From JAKFDK01 sp036676195 (GTDB taxonomy: Bacteria > Bacillota > Sulfobacillia > Symbiobacteriales > ZC4RG38), in NCBI GenBank assembly GCA_036676195.1, contig JAKFDK010000035.1, positions 44,547-108,546 of the forward strand: a stretch of DNA of 64,000 nt, written 5' to 3'. Numbering within the stretch: the first letter of the stretch is position 1; the number at the start of each line of letters is the position of its first letter. The position numbers and the translations under genes are program-made. Below are positions 1-8,839 of the stretch, piece by piece. The notes beneath the pieces are model-generated. The model did not search any database. It was given only the letters and a program-made list of their open reading frames with translations, and was not told where the DNA came from.

Positions 1-8
1 ACACAGAT

Positions 9-14
9 CCTCCT
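9..14 (-). promoter_or_regulatory. Ribosome binding site of a gene lying off the left edge
   Basis: On the minus strand AGGAGG reads toward the left edge, with a GTG (4..2) four bases further on. It probably serves the next gene of the folC-SPOR-DUF4321 run, whose body is outside the window. In many Bacillota the next gene is maf, but nothing here confirms that. Confidence 0.45.
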
Positions 15-42
15 ATTACTTGCATAAACCAGGGGAATCACC

Positions 43-267
43 TTACCTGCGCAGCATCAACCAGAGTGCCACCACCACCCCGACTGCACCACCAAGGGAG
101 ATGATCAGCGACAGATTCACGGAAAAAATAGTACCCAATGCCAGACTCAGGCGCCCGAATTCCCATGACCGTTGGAAGGCAGGCAGAGGTACGATCTGGC
201 CGAGAACATGACCAACCACCGCAGCCATCAGTGTGACAAAGACTATAAGTCCCGGCGACCTGTTCAA
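43..267 (-). CDS. DUF4321 family small membrane protein
   Basis: This encodes 74 residues from a TTG start placed nine bases after AGGAGG. There are two hydrophobic segments, roughly residues 6-26 and 48-70, with a Gly-rich patch in the first (VVGHVLGQIV) and the pattern LALGTIFSVNLSLIISLGG in the second. This matches the general look of DUF4321, a family of unknown function usually found beside folC, the SPOR protein and maf/radC/mreB in Bacillota, as here. It is likely a membrane protein tied to the cell-wall or division neighbourhood. A longer reading frame covers it, but the upstream part does not look like protein. The family assignment rests on pattern and context, not on a search. Confidence 0.7.
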   Translation of the reverse strand: MNRSPGLIVFVTLMAAVVGHVLGQIVPLPAFQRSWEFGRLSLALGTIFSVNLSLIISLGGAVGVVVALWLMLRR

Positions 268-379
268 ACCCCAGCGCCTCCTCGGACAGCCAATGCTGTA
301 GGAAGTTTCGTGCCTGGGGGAACAAAATCCTCGCGGGGTAACGCCTGCTAATTCAGGTATTCTCGCCTTAGTTTCCTCT

Positions 380-408
380 ATTTTACTGCTGGAAATGCAG
401 GCTGGCAA
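380..408 (-). promoter_or_regulatory. Sigma-A type promoter for the DUF4321 gene
   Basis: TTGCCA and TAAAAT are separated by 17 bp on the minus strand, about 110 bp upstream of the DUF4321 start. It lies just past the hairpin that follows the SPOR gene, so the DUF4321 unit can be transcribed separately. Confidence 0.55.
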
Positions 409-427
409 GTTCAGGAACAAGGACACA

Positions 428-446
428 GGGGCCCCATCGGGACCCC
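428..446 (-). terminator. Possible terminator after the SPOR gene
   Basis: An 8-bp GC stem with one G-U pair and a 3-base loop is followed on the minus strand by TGTGTCCTTG. The stem is strong but the T-tract is poor. Confidence 0.4.
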
Positions 447-469
447 CGTGCCACTGATCAATCTCTGGT

Positions 470-1390
470 TTACGGCTGAAGGGCGGGAGCCGTCCAATTG
501 CGATAGGAGTCCAGCAGTGCCACATACCCTTCAAGAGCAGCCTGAACCTGGTCACTGTTCGGGCGGATTGGCGCACCATTGCCCTGAGCCGCGGCCGGAG
601 TCGCCCCCGCGTTGTTAGCCAGAGCACTGACGAGATTACTGTTGGCGACAGCCTTGTTCGCCATATTGATGAATTGATTGACGGCAGCGTCTGACTCCTG
701 CCCCTGCAGTTGTTCAATGGCGGTACGCAACTGGTTGGTATAAATGCTCAGGTTATCCGCAACCTGAGCATGGCCGGTAGCGGTTGCATCCCACCACGAA
801 GAGACAGCGTGCAGGTAGCCACTGAGGGCAGCGACACCCTGATGGTAAGCAGGCGCCACCTTGGCATTAGCCGGCTGGATACTGGGTTCAGCGGCAATAG
901 TAACCGGGGGCCGGGTGTAGACAGTAAGCTTGCCCTTACCTTTGTAATTGCTTTCTGCACTCATCTTGGCCTGGGTGGCCGCATCCTTACTGCCGTAAGC
1001 GCCAATTATCACCCTGTACATACCGTCGGTGTGGGAAACCACAGCAGGCAGGCCACTGGTGTTCAGGTCCCGCACGGCACTGGCAGACTTCTCCTCCGAC
1101 GCCAGTGCATGTGCCTGTAAGTAGTACACGGTCATGGGCTTGGGGAAACCAGCCAGATCAGCGGACCCAGCCGTTACATTGCCCCCAAACGAGTTTTCCC
1201 CGTTGGCTACCGGATACATGGGGTCATTTACCGCAGGCTCCATCGTCTCGCGCCCGTCGGGTGCCAGGCGGTTACTCAAGTAGTTGCCCAAATACCAGGC
1301 CCCAGCCAGGGCCAGGACGGTAACCACTACGAACCCCCCGCCCCACCGGTCCCTCCACCGCTGATCCGATGACCGGCCAAATCGGTGCAT
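470..1390 (-). CDS. SPOR domain membrane protein
   Basis: This protein has 306 residues, starting at an ATG six bases after AGGAGGGGG; an ATG 21 bases upstream has no ribosome site. A basic N-terminus is followed by one transmembrane helix (about residues 19-36, FVVVTVLALAGAWYLGNYL). A SPOR-like fold follows at about 95-175, with the family pattern of a strand, YYLQAHALASEEKSASAV, then VVSHTDGMYRVIIGAY. SPOR domains bind denuded peptidoglycan at division or sporulation septa, so the protein probably anchors in the membrane and probes the wall. The C-terminal 130 residues are helical and unassigned. It sits between folC and DUF4321, a conserved Bacillota arrangement. Confidence 0.8.
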   Translation of the reverse strand: MHRFGRSSDQRWRDRWGGGFVVVTVLALAGAWYLGNYLSNRLAPDGRETMEPAVNDPMYPVANGENSFGGNVTAGSADLAGFPKPMTVYYLQAHALASEEKSASAVRDLNTSGLPAVVSHTDGMYRVIIGAYGSKDAATQAKMSAESNYKGKGKLTVYTRPPVTIAAEPSIQPANAKVAPAYHQGVAALSGYLHAVSSWWDATATGHAQVADNLSIYTNQLRTAIEQLQGQESDAAVNQFINMANKAVANSNLVSALANNAGATPAAAQGNGAPIRPNSDQVQAALEGYVALLDSYRNWTAPALQP

Positions 1391-1492
1391 CCAGTTCCCC
1401 CTCCTGTCCATCCAGGCTACCGGCCATAAGGCACCGGCGCCCTGTGCGATTATCCACAGAATGGTATGCGGACAGGACAGGGGTTATGAAGC

Positions 1493-2797
1493 TCAGTCCA
1501 ACTGATCGGGACAATATCCGAACCGGCGCAGGTGGGCACGGACCGGCCCGACCAAATACAACGAACCGGTGATGAGCAATATCCCTTCCGGCGCGGTGGC
1601 CGCCAGTCCGCGTTCCGCAGCCGCAATCAGGTCGGGCACCGTTTCCACCGGCACCGGCACCGATTGATCTGTTACCCGAGTCGCCAGTTGTGCCGCGGGC
1701 AAGGCCCGTTTCCCGTTTTCAGGGGTCGTACATATGATGTGGCTGGCCAGCGGCATGAGGGCGGTCACCACCTGGTCAACATTCTTATCCGCCAGAACGC
1801 CAAGAACCAGGGTAAGCGGCCGCCCGCGCAGCAACTCCTGCACCGTCAGTGCCAGTGCATCGGCCCCCGCCTCATTGTGCGCCCCATCGAGGATCACTGG
1901 CACCGGTCCCTGCGTCAGCACCTCAAACCGGGCCGGCCAGGTTGCACTCGCCAGCCCACGCCGCAGAGCAGTCTCGGGCACCCCGCACAACTGCAGGATG
2001 CGGGCCGCACAAGCAGCATTGGCCATTTGATGATCCCCTACCAGGACGGTATGCAGGCCCGGTAATCCCGGCAGGTCGAAGGTCTGCCCGTCCAGGCCAC
2101 GATAAACCGGTACCGGCGGGCAGGTGACTCTGTGCAAAGGCGCCCCGCACGCACTCGCTGCGGACTGGATCACCGCCAGGGTGTCAGGGTCCTGTTCGGC
2201 TGTGACGTTCGGTACCCCGGGCTTGAGGATACCGGCCTTGTCATGGGCAATGATACCAGGCGTATTACCCAACACGGTCACGTGGTCCAGGCTAATGTTT
2301 GTAATGCAAGTTACGGCCGGATGCTCCACCACGTTGGTTGCGTCATAGCGGCCGCCCAGCCCAACCTCCAGGACCAGCCAGTCCACACCTACCCGGGCAT
2401 AGTAAAGAAAGGCAATGGCGGTGGTCACCTCAAACTCGGTCGGCTGCTCATGCCCCTCGGCCACCATGGCCTCTACATGGGGACGCACCTCATTCACCAG
2501 TGCCACTACCTCGGCCATGCCGATCTCCCGCCGGTTCACCTGGATCCGTTCGGTCCAACGTTCCAGGAAGGGCGAGGTGTACAGGCCGGTTTGTTTGCCG
2601 GCTGCCTGCAACCCTGCCGCCACCATGGCACAGGTGGAACCCTTTCCATTGGTTCCAGTGACATGCACAATGCCAAAGCCGGCCCGGTGCGGATTTCCCA
2701 ACCGGCGCAGCAACTCCCGGGTGCGATCCAGACCCGGTTTCATACCAAAGCGAAAAAGGCTGTGGATCCAGGCCAGGGCCTGTTCATGGTCAGCCAC
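1493..2797 (-). CDS. folC: Folylpolyglutamate synthase / dihydrofolate synthase
   Basis: FolC adds glutamate to dihydropteroate and to folates, using ATP, in the cytoplasm. The protein is 434 residues, usual for the Mur-ligase-like FolC family. Visible motifs are the P-loop HVTGTNGKGST (about residues 42-52), the folate-binding stretch TSPFLERWTERIQVN, and the Mur-ligase central pattern LEVGLGGRYDATNVV with ITNISLDHVTVLG. The C-terminal domain carries ILDGAHNEAGA. I chose the GTG that follows AAAGGTGA by eight bases; an in-frame TTG 48 bases upstream has no ribosome site. valS lies upstream on the same strand, behind a strong hairpin. Confidence 0.93.
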   Translation of the reverse strand: MADHEQALAWIHSLFRFGMKPGLDRTRELLRRLGNPHRAGFGIVHVTGTNGKGSTCAMVAAGLQAAGKQTGLYTSPFLERWTERIQVNRREIGMAEVVALVNEVRPHVEAMVAEGHEQPTEFEVTTAIAFLYYARVGVDWLVLEVGLGGRYDATNVVEHPAVTCITNISLDHVTVLGNTPGIIAHDKAGILKPGVPNVTAEQDPDTLAVIQSAASACGAPLHRVTCPPVPVYRGLDGQTFDLPGLPGLHTVLVGDHQMANAACAARILQLCGVPETALRRGLASATWPARFEVLTQGPVPVILDGAHNEAGADALALTVQELLRGRPLTLVLGVLADKNVDQVVTALMPLASHIICTTPENGKRALPAAQLATRVTDQSVPVPVETVPDLIAAAERGLAATAPEGILLITGSLYLVGPVRAHLRRFGYCPDQLD

Positions 2798-2849
2798 TGA
2801 AACCGTCACCTTTCCCCGGGGAGAAATCCCGTTGCCCACCCGCAAGACA

Positions 2850-2873
2850 CAGCCACCCCAACTGGGGTGGCTG
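2850..2873 (-). terminator. Hairpin between valS and folC
   Basis: A perfect stem CAGCCACCCC / GGGGTGGCTG with an AGTT loop is followed by TGTCTTG on the minus strand. A second hairpin (GGCAGCC / GGCTGCC) lies about 40 bp nearer valS. It probably ends the valS transcript, though the T-tract is weak. Confidence 0.5.
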
Positions 2874-2948
2874 CATCTTCGACCTCCATCGAGGGCAGCC
2901 CCCAGTGGCTGCCTGATCCACCGGGGGGTGCATGTTTACGTTTCTCCG

Positions 2949-5678
2949 TCAACGGGCCTGATTCAGCGTAGCAATGCGGTTCTCCAGGGCGCCCAGCTTG
3001 CCGGACAACTCCTCTTCCTTCGCCCGCTCCTTCTCGACAGCCTCTGGAGCAGCCTTGGCAATGAAGTTGGGGTTCGCCAGTTTACCGCGCGCCCGGCCAA
3101 GTTCCTTGGCGACCTCGTCTCGCTCCTTGGTCAGACGGACGATTTCCTTTTCCACGTCAATCAGTCCGTAAAGGGGAACATAGATCTCCACGCCCGCCAC
3201 CAGCGCCGTTGCCGCCTGTTCAGGCTTCTGTTCCACCAACGGGTCCACGCGGATATCGCTGGCTGCCGCCAGGGCAGCAATGTGCCGGGTCCCGTCGTGC
3301 AGCAGTTGCTGCACTTCCGGGCCGGCCACCTGCAGGATCACATCCGCTTTTTTGCCGGTCGGCACACCCATTTCCGCCCGGATATTACGAATGGCCTTGA
3401 TGATTTCAGCCCAAAGGTTAACCTTTCGGGTATCGTCCGGAAACTGCAGACCAGCGTCAGGCCGCAGCCACGGCTGCACCACCAGTGCCTCGGCGGACCC
3501 GTCCAAACGGGCCTGGTCCAGGGCGGCGTGGCCCCGGGACGGCCGCACAGCCCGCGGAAGCTTTTGCCAGATGGCTTCGGTCACAAACGGCATGAACGGG
3601 TGTAAGAGGCGCAGCAACCCGTCCAACACAAACCACAGGGTATGCTGTGCCGCACCGCGGCTGGAGGCAGTACCCTCCTTGCCATACAGCCTGGGCTTTA
3701 CCATCTCGATGTACCAGTCGCAGAACTCATTCCAAATAAAATCATACAGCTTGTTGGCTGCCAGACCCAGTTCGAAACGCTCCATATCAGCCTGGATTTC
3801 AGTGGCCACCTGCTGCAAGCGGGACACAATCCAGCGATCCTCTGCCTGCCCATCGGTTCGGAGAGCGGCCGGGTAGTCGACAATGTCAGCCGGAGTAAAG
3901 TCGCTCAGGTTCATCAACACAAAGCGGCTGGCATTCCAGAGCTTGTTAGCAAAGTTCCGAGCCGCCTCGACCCGCTCCCAGTAAAAGCGCAGGTCATTTC
4001 CCGGTGTGGTGCCGGAAATGAGCATAAAACGCAAGGCGTCTGCACCGTACTTGTCGATGACTTCCAGGGGGTCGATCCCATTGCCCAAGCTCTTGGACAT
4101 TTTTCGCCCCTGTGAGTCACGTACGAGTCCGTGCAGCAGAACAGTATCAAAGGGCTTCTGCCCCGTCAACTCCAGAGCACTGAAAATCATGCGTGCGACC
4201 CAGAAGAACAGAATATCGTAGCCGGTCACCAGCACATTGGTCGGGTAGAAGTAGTCCAGGTCCGGGGTCTTCTCCGGCCAGCCCAGGGTGCTGAACGGCC
4301 ACAAAGCACTGGAAAACCAGGTATCAAGGGCATCTTCACTCTGCTTAATCCTGGCACTGCCGCAGTGCTTACACTGTGTCGGATCCGCCGTAGCCACCGT
4401 CTGCAGGCCGCAGTCGTTGCAGAACCAGACCGGAATGCGGTGGCCCCAGAAAATCTGACGTGAAATGCACCAGTCCTGGATGTTTTCCATCCAGTGGGCG
4501 TATACCTTTTGAAAACGCTCAGGGACAATCTGAATTTGCCCGTCGGTCACCGCTTTGAGCGCGGGCTCGGCCAGTGGTTGCATGCGTACAAACCACTGCT
4601 TGGAAACCAGCGGCTCCACCACTGTACCGCAGCGTTGGCAGGTGCCGGCAGAAAGTGTATGCGGTTCAATCTTAACCAGACAGCCCGCTTCCTCCATATC
4701 TTTCAACAGGGCTTTCCGGCATTCGTAGCGGTCCATACCGGCATATTTGCCGGCGGCAGCCGTCATTTCGCCCTTCCAGCCAATGACCTGCGGCATCGGC
4801 AGATGGTGCTTACGCCCGACCTCAAAGTCCGTCGGATCATGGAACGGGGTCACCTTGACGCAGCCGGTACCAAAAGCCGGATCGACCGCCTCATCGGCAA
4901 TAATGGGAATTTCCTGCCCCGTCGCCGGGTGTTTGATCTGCTTGCCGATCAGATTCCGGTAGCGGGGATCCTCCGGGTTGACCATTACAGCCGTGTCGCC
5001 CAACATGGTTTCCGGCCGGGTTGTGGCGACGGCGATATCACCTGAGCCGTCGGCTAGCGGGTAGCGGAAATAGTACAGGTTGCCATTAGTCTCCTCGTGC
5101 TCCACCTCGATGTCAGAAAGGGCAGTCTGGTCATTCGGGCACCAGTTGGTCAGCCGGTCGCCCTGATAGATCAGGCCCTTTTCATATAACTGCACGAAGA
5201 AGGCGCGCACCGCCTGGGAACAGCCCTCATCCATGGTAAACCGTTCACGGCTCCAGTCGCATGAGCAGCCCAGACGCTTGAGCTGATCGGTGATGGTATC
5301 GCCGTATTTGCCCTTCCATTCCCATACGCGCGCCACGAATTTTTCCCGACCCAGATCGTGGCGGGTCAGACCCTCTTCCTTCTTCAGCACCTCTTCTACC
5401 TTGATCTGGGTAGCCAGACCGGCATGGTCAGTTCCAGGCAGCCACAGCGTGGGATCTCCCTGCATCCGCTGCCAACGAATTAAAATGTCCTGAATAGTAT
5501 TATCCAAGGCATGGCCCATATGCAGGGCGCCAGTCACGTTGGGCGGCGGGATCACAATGGTAAACGGCCGCGCCTCCGGTACACGGGGGGCCCGAAAATA
5601 TCCGCCAGCAAGCCAAAACTGATAAAGAGAACCCTCGACGTCCTTTGGGTCATAGCGAGTTGCCAGTTCCTCGGCCAA
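2949..5678 (-). CDS. valS: Valyl-tRNA synthetase
   Basis: ValS charges tRNA-Val with valine. The 909-residue product is a full-length class I synthetase: the HIGH motif is HMGH at about residues 53-56 (PPPNVTGALHMGHALD), the editing domain holds TTRPETMLGDTAVMV, the KMSKS loop is GRKMSKSLGNG, and the anticodon-binding domain is followed by a C-terminal coiled coil (VEKEIVRLTKERDEVAKELG onward) typical of ValRS. The start is the TTG eight bases after AAGGGGG; the open frame runs further upstream but through the T-box leader, which is RNA regulatory sequence. A tRNA-dependent T-box controls it. Confidence 0.97.
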   Translation of the reverse strand: MAEELATRYDPKDVEGSLYQFWLAGGYFRAPRVPEARPFTIVIPPPNVTGALHMGHALDNTIQDILIRWQRMQGDPTLWLPGTDHAGLATQIKVEEVLKKEEGLTRHDLGREKFVARVWEWKGKYGDTITDQLKRLGCSCDWSRERFTMDEGCSQAVRAFFVQLYEKGLIYQGDRLTNWCPNDQTALSDIEVEHEETNGNLYYFRYPLADGSGDIAVATTRPETMLGDTAVMVNPEDPRYRNLIGKQIKHPATGQEIPIIADEAVDPAFGTGCVKVTPFHDPTDFEVGRKHHLPMPQVIGWKGEMTAAAGKYAGMDRYECRKALLKDMEEAGCLVKIEPHTLSAGTCQRCGTVVEPLVSKQWFVRMQPLAEPALKAVTDGQIQIVPERFQKVYAHWMENIQDWCISRQIFWGHRIPVWFCNDCGLQTVATADPTQCKHCGSARIKQSEDALDTWFSSALWPFSTLGWPEKTPDLDYFYPTNVLVTGYDILFFWVARMIFSALELTGQKPFDTVLLHGLVRDSQGRKMSKSLGNGIDPLEVIDKYGADALRFMLISGTTPGNDLRFYWERVEAARNFANKLWNASRFVLMNLSDFTPADIVDYPAALRTDGQAEDRWIVSRLQQVATEIQADMERFELGLAANKLYDFIWNEFCDWYIEMVKPRLYGKEGTASSRGAAQHTLWFVLDGLLRLLHPFMPFVTEAIWQKLPRAVRPSRGHAALDQARLDGSAEALVVQPWLRPDAGLQFPDDTRKVNLWAEIIKAIRNIRAEMGVPTGKKADVILQVAGPEVQQLLHDGTRHIAALAAASDIRVDPLVEQKPEQAATALVAGVEIYVPLYGLIDVEKEIVRLTKERDEVAKELGRARGKLANPNFIAKAAPEAVEKERAKEEELSGKLGALENRIATLNQAR

Positions 5679-5709
5679 CCGTAATTCCCCCTTGCAAATC
5701 ACGAAAAAC

Positions 5710-5966
5710 ACATCACGAAAAGCCCCGGCGTGTCCTGGAAGGACGAGCCGGGGCTCGTGGTACCACCTTCGTTCCCGCCTTTCACATGCGGGCACTCTGA
5801 TCAGCTATAACGGGCTGCCCCGGTCCCGGTTTTCTTCCTTCCCCCGGACGGCTCAGCGGCGACCTTCCCTCGCTTCGGTCCAGGGCACCTTGCACCCTAT
5901 GGGCGCCCCTCGCTGCAGACCCAGCTTGAGGTACTCCTCCGCGTCAACACCCTGTCACTATGGATA
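5710..5966 (-). promoter_or_regulatory. T-box riboswitch leader of valS
   Basis: On the minus strand the leader contains the T-box core AAGGTGGTACCACG (5757..5769 region) just before a terminator stem, GAGCCCCGGC pairing with GCCGGGGCT (5721..5729 with 5747..5755) and a run of T. Upstream, the GGAGTACC and GGGTGCAAGG elements resemble stem I. T-box leaders sense uncharged tRNA through the core and let transcription of the synthetase gene proceed. A GTC in the distal part of stem I (GAAGGTCGCC) could be the valine specifier codon, but I could not fold the stem with certainty. Confidence 0.9.
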
Positions 5967-5971
5967 AGACC

Positions 5972-6001
5972 AGTATATGCAGCGGGCGATCCCCTTGTCA
6001 A
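5972..6001 (-). promoter_or_regulatory. Promoter of the valS T-box transcript
   Basis: TTGACA and TATACT with an 18-bp spacer. The -35 box overlaps the stop codon of the upstream acetyltransferase, and the T-box leader begins just downstream of the -10. Confidence 0.75.
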
Positions 6002-6528
6002 TGCGCGGCGGTGGGCGCCAGCACACCAAGGATGACTTCGTCATCATAACTGCCATTGATGAAAAGCGCCGCGGTCAGGCGGCCCTCTTCACTGAAGCCG
6101 GCTTCCCTATAGGCCCGGATCATATGTCCCTGCCGCCCCGGTAACCGTGCCTCAATTCGGTTCAAATTCAGGTGGGACAAGCCGAAGCGCACGGTGGTCC
6201 GAATCGCATCCTCTTCAAAGCCGCGACCCACAAAATCAGGTTCCCCAATCAGAAACGAAATTCGCGCCCGACGGTGCACCCACTCGATCTGACTCAACTG
6301 GGCCAGACCGATCAGACGCCCATCCTTTGTTTCTACGCCCATGAGCCGACCGGCATGGTCACCACCGGTTCCCGCCTTCAAAACCCAGGCTTCCGTTGCC
6401 TTCCGTGACAGCGCGGCCGGAATGCCGCTCAGGGTTGCTGTGGTCTCCAACTGGTTTAACCAGCGCTGCACGACCTCTGCATCCGTACCCTCCAGGGCCC
6501 GCAATATCACCTTTTCGCCCTCCAACAC
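5998..6528 (-). CDS. GNAT acetyltransferase, RimJ/RimL type
   Basis: This 176-residue protein matches the acetyl-CoA-dependent N-acetyltransferases of the RimJ/RimL branch: an N-terminal VILRALEGTDAEVVQRWLN, a central strand ISFLIGEPDFVGRGFEEDAIRT that supplies the acetyl-CoA pyrophosphate loop (GRGFEEDA in place of the classic GxGxG/A), and a C-terminal LNRIEARLPGRQGHMIRAYREAGF. The substrate cannot be told. The GTG start follows GGAGG by nine bases. Its stop codon overlaps the valS promoter. Confidence 0.8.
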   Translation of the reverse strand: MLEGEKVILRALEGTDAEVVQRWLNQLETTATLSGIPAALSRKATEAWVLKAGTGGDHAGRLMGVETKDGRLIGLAQLSQIEWVHRRARISFLIGEPDFVGRGFEEDAIRTTVRFGLSHLNLNRIEARLPGRQGHMIRAYREAGFSEEGRLTAALFINGSYDDEVILGVLAPTAAH

Positions 6529-6676
6529 CTGCTTGCCTCCCCGGTTTCGGATTCAGCACCGCGGCCTGCACAGGCCACTGCTCCCAGCAGCCCGAGCGGG
6601 CTCCCGCCCCCTGATACTTTCAGGGTACTCGCTTCCCATCCGGCCGGAACACGGGTCAGTCCGTATCTGCCCGGAT

Positions 6677-7492
6677 TCATTGGGCCGTATCAGCAGCCCG
6701 TCGACCCTGCACCGGCAAGCCACAATGATGACAGAAATTCGCACCGCTTACCAGAGTTGCGCCACAACCGCCACAGGGCCCGCCAAAGCCAGGCCGGGCC
6801 ACCGGTGGGGCAAAGGGTGACACGCGATGAGAGTCGCGTATCCCTTCCACTGCCCGATACCACATATACGCAAACAGGGGGAAAAGTAGATAAAAGGCAA
6901 TTTCGTAATGCACCAAGTTAAATAAATCAAACAACCCGTGCAGGAGCACTGGCAGAGCCAGGGCTGCCAGCCATGAAACCACCTTGCCCCAACCCGGCCC
7001 GGTAAACTTGGCCTTGCCCAGGTAATAGCCCATCATGATTCCCCAGATTGCATGGCCAGGGACCGACAGGATCGCCCTGACAAAACCGGTGGACATCCCA
7101 CCCTCAATCACGTACAGAACATTCTCCAACGCTGCAAAACCCAGAGACGCTGCGGCAGCGTAGACAATCCCGTCGTAGGGCTCATTAAAGTTCGGGTTAC
7201 GGTAGGCTACCAGGTAAACAGCGACCAGCTTAAAAAACTCCTCGACCAGCGCTGCGGAAATAAACGCTTCCCAGGGCGCCTTCCACGAGCCAGCAATACC
7301 GAGAAGCTCCGCCAGGGGTTGGAGCACAGCCAGATTAACAGCTACTACCGGTACCGCCATCAAAGCTCCGAAGAAGAAAGTCCGCACTACCAGTCCATGC
7401 GGCTCGCGCTCATAACGATCGCGGTAGTATAGATAAACCAGCAAGAAGATAGCCGGCGCCACCGCCAATACCACAAGTTGCAGATAAAGCAC
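6677..7492 (-). CDS. PrsW-like intramembrane metalloprotease with C-terminal zinc ribbon
   Basis: About 271 residues with some seven or eight hydrophobic segments. The hallmark EEFFK lies in VEEFFKLVAVYL, together with PYDGIVYAAAASLGFAALENV and the later His in VPGHAIWGIMMGYYLG and LLHGLFDLF; these are the PrsW/CAAX-like protease motifs. PrsW of Bacillus starts site-1 cleavage of the anti-sigma factor RsiW. Unlike classical PrsW there is a C-terminal zinc ribbon, CGGCGATLVSGANFCHHCG (CxxC-x10-CxxC). The chosen GTG follows GGGGGG; an ATG seven codons upstream lacks a ribosome site. No RsiW or sigma-W gene is near. Confidence 0.82.
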   Translation of the reverse strand: MLYLQLVVLAVAPAIFLLVYLYYRDRYEREPHGLVVRTFFFGALMAVPVVAVNLAVLQPLAELLGIAGSWKAPWEAFISAALVEEFFKLVAVYLVAYRNPNFNEPYDGIVYAAAASLGFAALENVLYVIEGGMSTGFVRAILSVPGHAIWGIMMGYYLGKAKFTGPGWGKVVSWLAALALPVLLHGLFDLFNLVHYEIAFYLLFPLFAYMWYRAVEGIRDSHRVSPFAPPVARPGFGGPCGGCGATLVSGANFCHHCGLPVQGRRAADTAQ

Positions 7493-7565
7493 CCGTCGGC
7501 CCCCCAAACACATATCTTTGACATTTCAATTTGCCGACAGGCCTTTCCTGCAACGATGGGGAGGC

Positions 7566-7594
7566 AAAAGCGGGGCCTTGGCGCCCCGCTTTCA
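7566..7594 (-). terminator. Rho-independent terminator after the second GNAT gene
   Basis: On the minus strand GCGGGGC / GCCCCGC stems flank a short loop and are followed by TTTTGCC. It begins six bases after the GNAT stop codon. Confidence 0.75.
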
Positions 7595-7599
7595 TCAGG

Positions 7600-8193
7600 C
7601 TATCTTGGAGACGCAGCAGCTACTGTATACTCCGGTTGTATGCGCTGGTGACGTGTTCGGGTCAGTGACATTAACAGGATTGCACTGGCATCTCCCCGGC
7701 GCCTGATGGGCTCCATAATCCCCTGCGGGGTAAAACCAAGCCGTTCATACAAACGGATAGCCCGCATATTCGCTTGATAGACGCGCAAATAAATTGCTTT
7801 CAGGTGCCAGTAGCTAAAAGCCTGCGCCAGCAGACAACCAAGGGCATCTCGACCGTAACCGTGCCCCCAGAATGCCTTCTCCCCGATACAGATCCGTAAC
7901 TCAGCGGTACCCGCCCGCCAGTCGATCCGGTCCAGTTCAATTTCACCAATCAACTCGCGGTCGGCCAAGGTTTCAATGGCCCAAACCCGACAACGGCGAT
8001 CGGCCTTGGTCCGCTGGTACCATTGCTGGGCGTTCTCGGCGCCGGCTACAAATTTACGTCCCATCAGGGCGACTATTTCGGGATCCTGATCCCAATCTGC
8101 TATCCGGGCCAGATCTGGCTGCCTGACCGGCCGGAGAACAGTCAGGCTGCCCCTGAGCTCACCATCCGCCAGGTTCCCTTTCGTTGCCGCCAT
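7600..8193 (-). CDS. GNAT acetyltransferase, RimJ/RimL type
   Basis: This protein has 197 residues. The N-terminal LTVLRPVRQPDLARIADWDQDPEIV, the strand ELIGEIELDRIDW and the acetyl-CoA loop GEKAFWGHGYGRDAL (GHGYGRD, the standard Q/RxxGxG/A-type loop), followed by YLRVYQANMRAIRLYERLGF, place it in the RimJ/RimL-like branch. The start is the ATG six bases after AGAAGGA; an upstream in-frame start would add 33 residues of unlikely protein. Only distant similarity to the acetyltransferase 1.7 kb downstream is visible. The substrate is unknown. It is followed by a terminator. Confidence 0.8.
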   Translation of the reverse strand: MAATKGNLADGELRGSLTVLRPVRQPDLARIADWDQDPEIVALMGRKFVAGAENAQQWYQRTKADRRCRVWAIETLADRELIGEIELDRIDWRAGTAELRICIGEKAFWGHGYGRDALGCLLAQAFSYWHLKAIYLRVYQANMRAIRLYERLGFTPQGIMEPIRRRGDASAILLMSLTRTRHQRIQPEYTVAAASPR

Positions 8194-8326
8194 GCTTCGT
8201 CCTTCTGTTGCTGTATGGTGTATGGGATGAACAGAGACGAAGGATTCGACGAAGCTGGAGGTGCCCCCTCCAGGGAATAGCAGGGGCGACATGGCGCGCG
8301 TCGTTTCATCGTGGCGGTGGCTGGAG

Positions 8327-8779
8327 TTAATCCTTTAATTCCTTGTATAGCCGCATCAGGATTCCGGCCAGAGCCTGGCGCTCATCGGCGTTCCATACTT
8401 TGGCCAGTTCGTTTAATTCATGGGTCAGATCTTTCCTTATGTCAAGTACTTGGGCACCCTTTTCGGTTACCCGCACCGTAATGACCCGTCGGTCTTCCTG
8501 GCTCCGCTCACGTACCAGCCAGCCGTCCCGCTCCAGGCGATCCACGATGCCTGTAACATTACCCTGCGAACAGTTCAGGATCTCACTAAGCCTACCCAAG
8601 GTCATATGAGAGTCGTTCAGCGCCCCCAGTAGCAACAAGTATTGCGGGGTAGTCAGGTTATATTTATCACTTAAATAGCGGTCGTACCGCTTGCCTAGCA
8701 GATCAGAAACGACCTGCAAAAACGGAATGACCAGGTCGGTTTGGGATTTGTCCCACCCCTTCAGTAGTAACTGCTCCAT
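8327..8779 (-). CDS. MarR family transcriptional regulator
   Basis: A 150-residue winged-helix repressor. The recognition region reads LTTPQYLLLLGALNDSHMTLGRLSEILNCSQGNVTGIVDRLERDGWLVRERSQEDRRVITVRVTEKG, with the D-R-R wing motif of MarR proteins. The start is the ATG seven bases after GGAGGTGA. An inverted repeat overlaps the -10 of its own promoter, which suggests autorepression. The MarR gene at 20.8 kb is only a distant relative in sequence. The ligand and other targets are unknown. Confidence 0.88.
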   Translation of the reverse strand: MEQLLLKGWDKSQTDLVIPFLQVVSDLLGKRYDRYLSDKYNLTTPQYLLLLGALNDSHMTLGRLSEILNCSQGNVTGIVDRLERDGWLVRERSQEDRRVITVRVTEKGAQVLDIRKDLTHELNELAKVWNADERQALAGILMRLYKELKD

Positions 8780-8839
8780 TCTTCACTCACCTCCTTTCTT
8801 TTAGGTTAGAAATCTCGGTGGCATAAAGCCCGAATACCA

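Noticed and set aside
2415..3605. Long plus-strand open frame over folC and valS
   Set aside because: It is the shadow of two clearly recognisable minus-strand genes, has no ribosome site and shows no protein-like pattern.
5679..5795. Upstream extension of the valS frame
   Set aside because: It runs through the T-box terminator; a TTG start with a good ribosome site lies after it.
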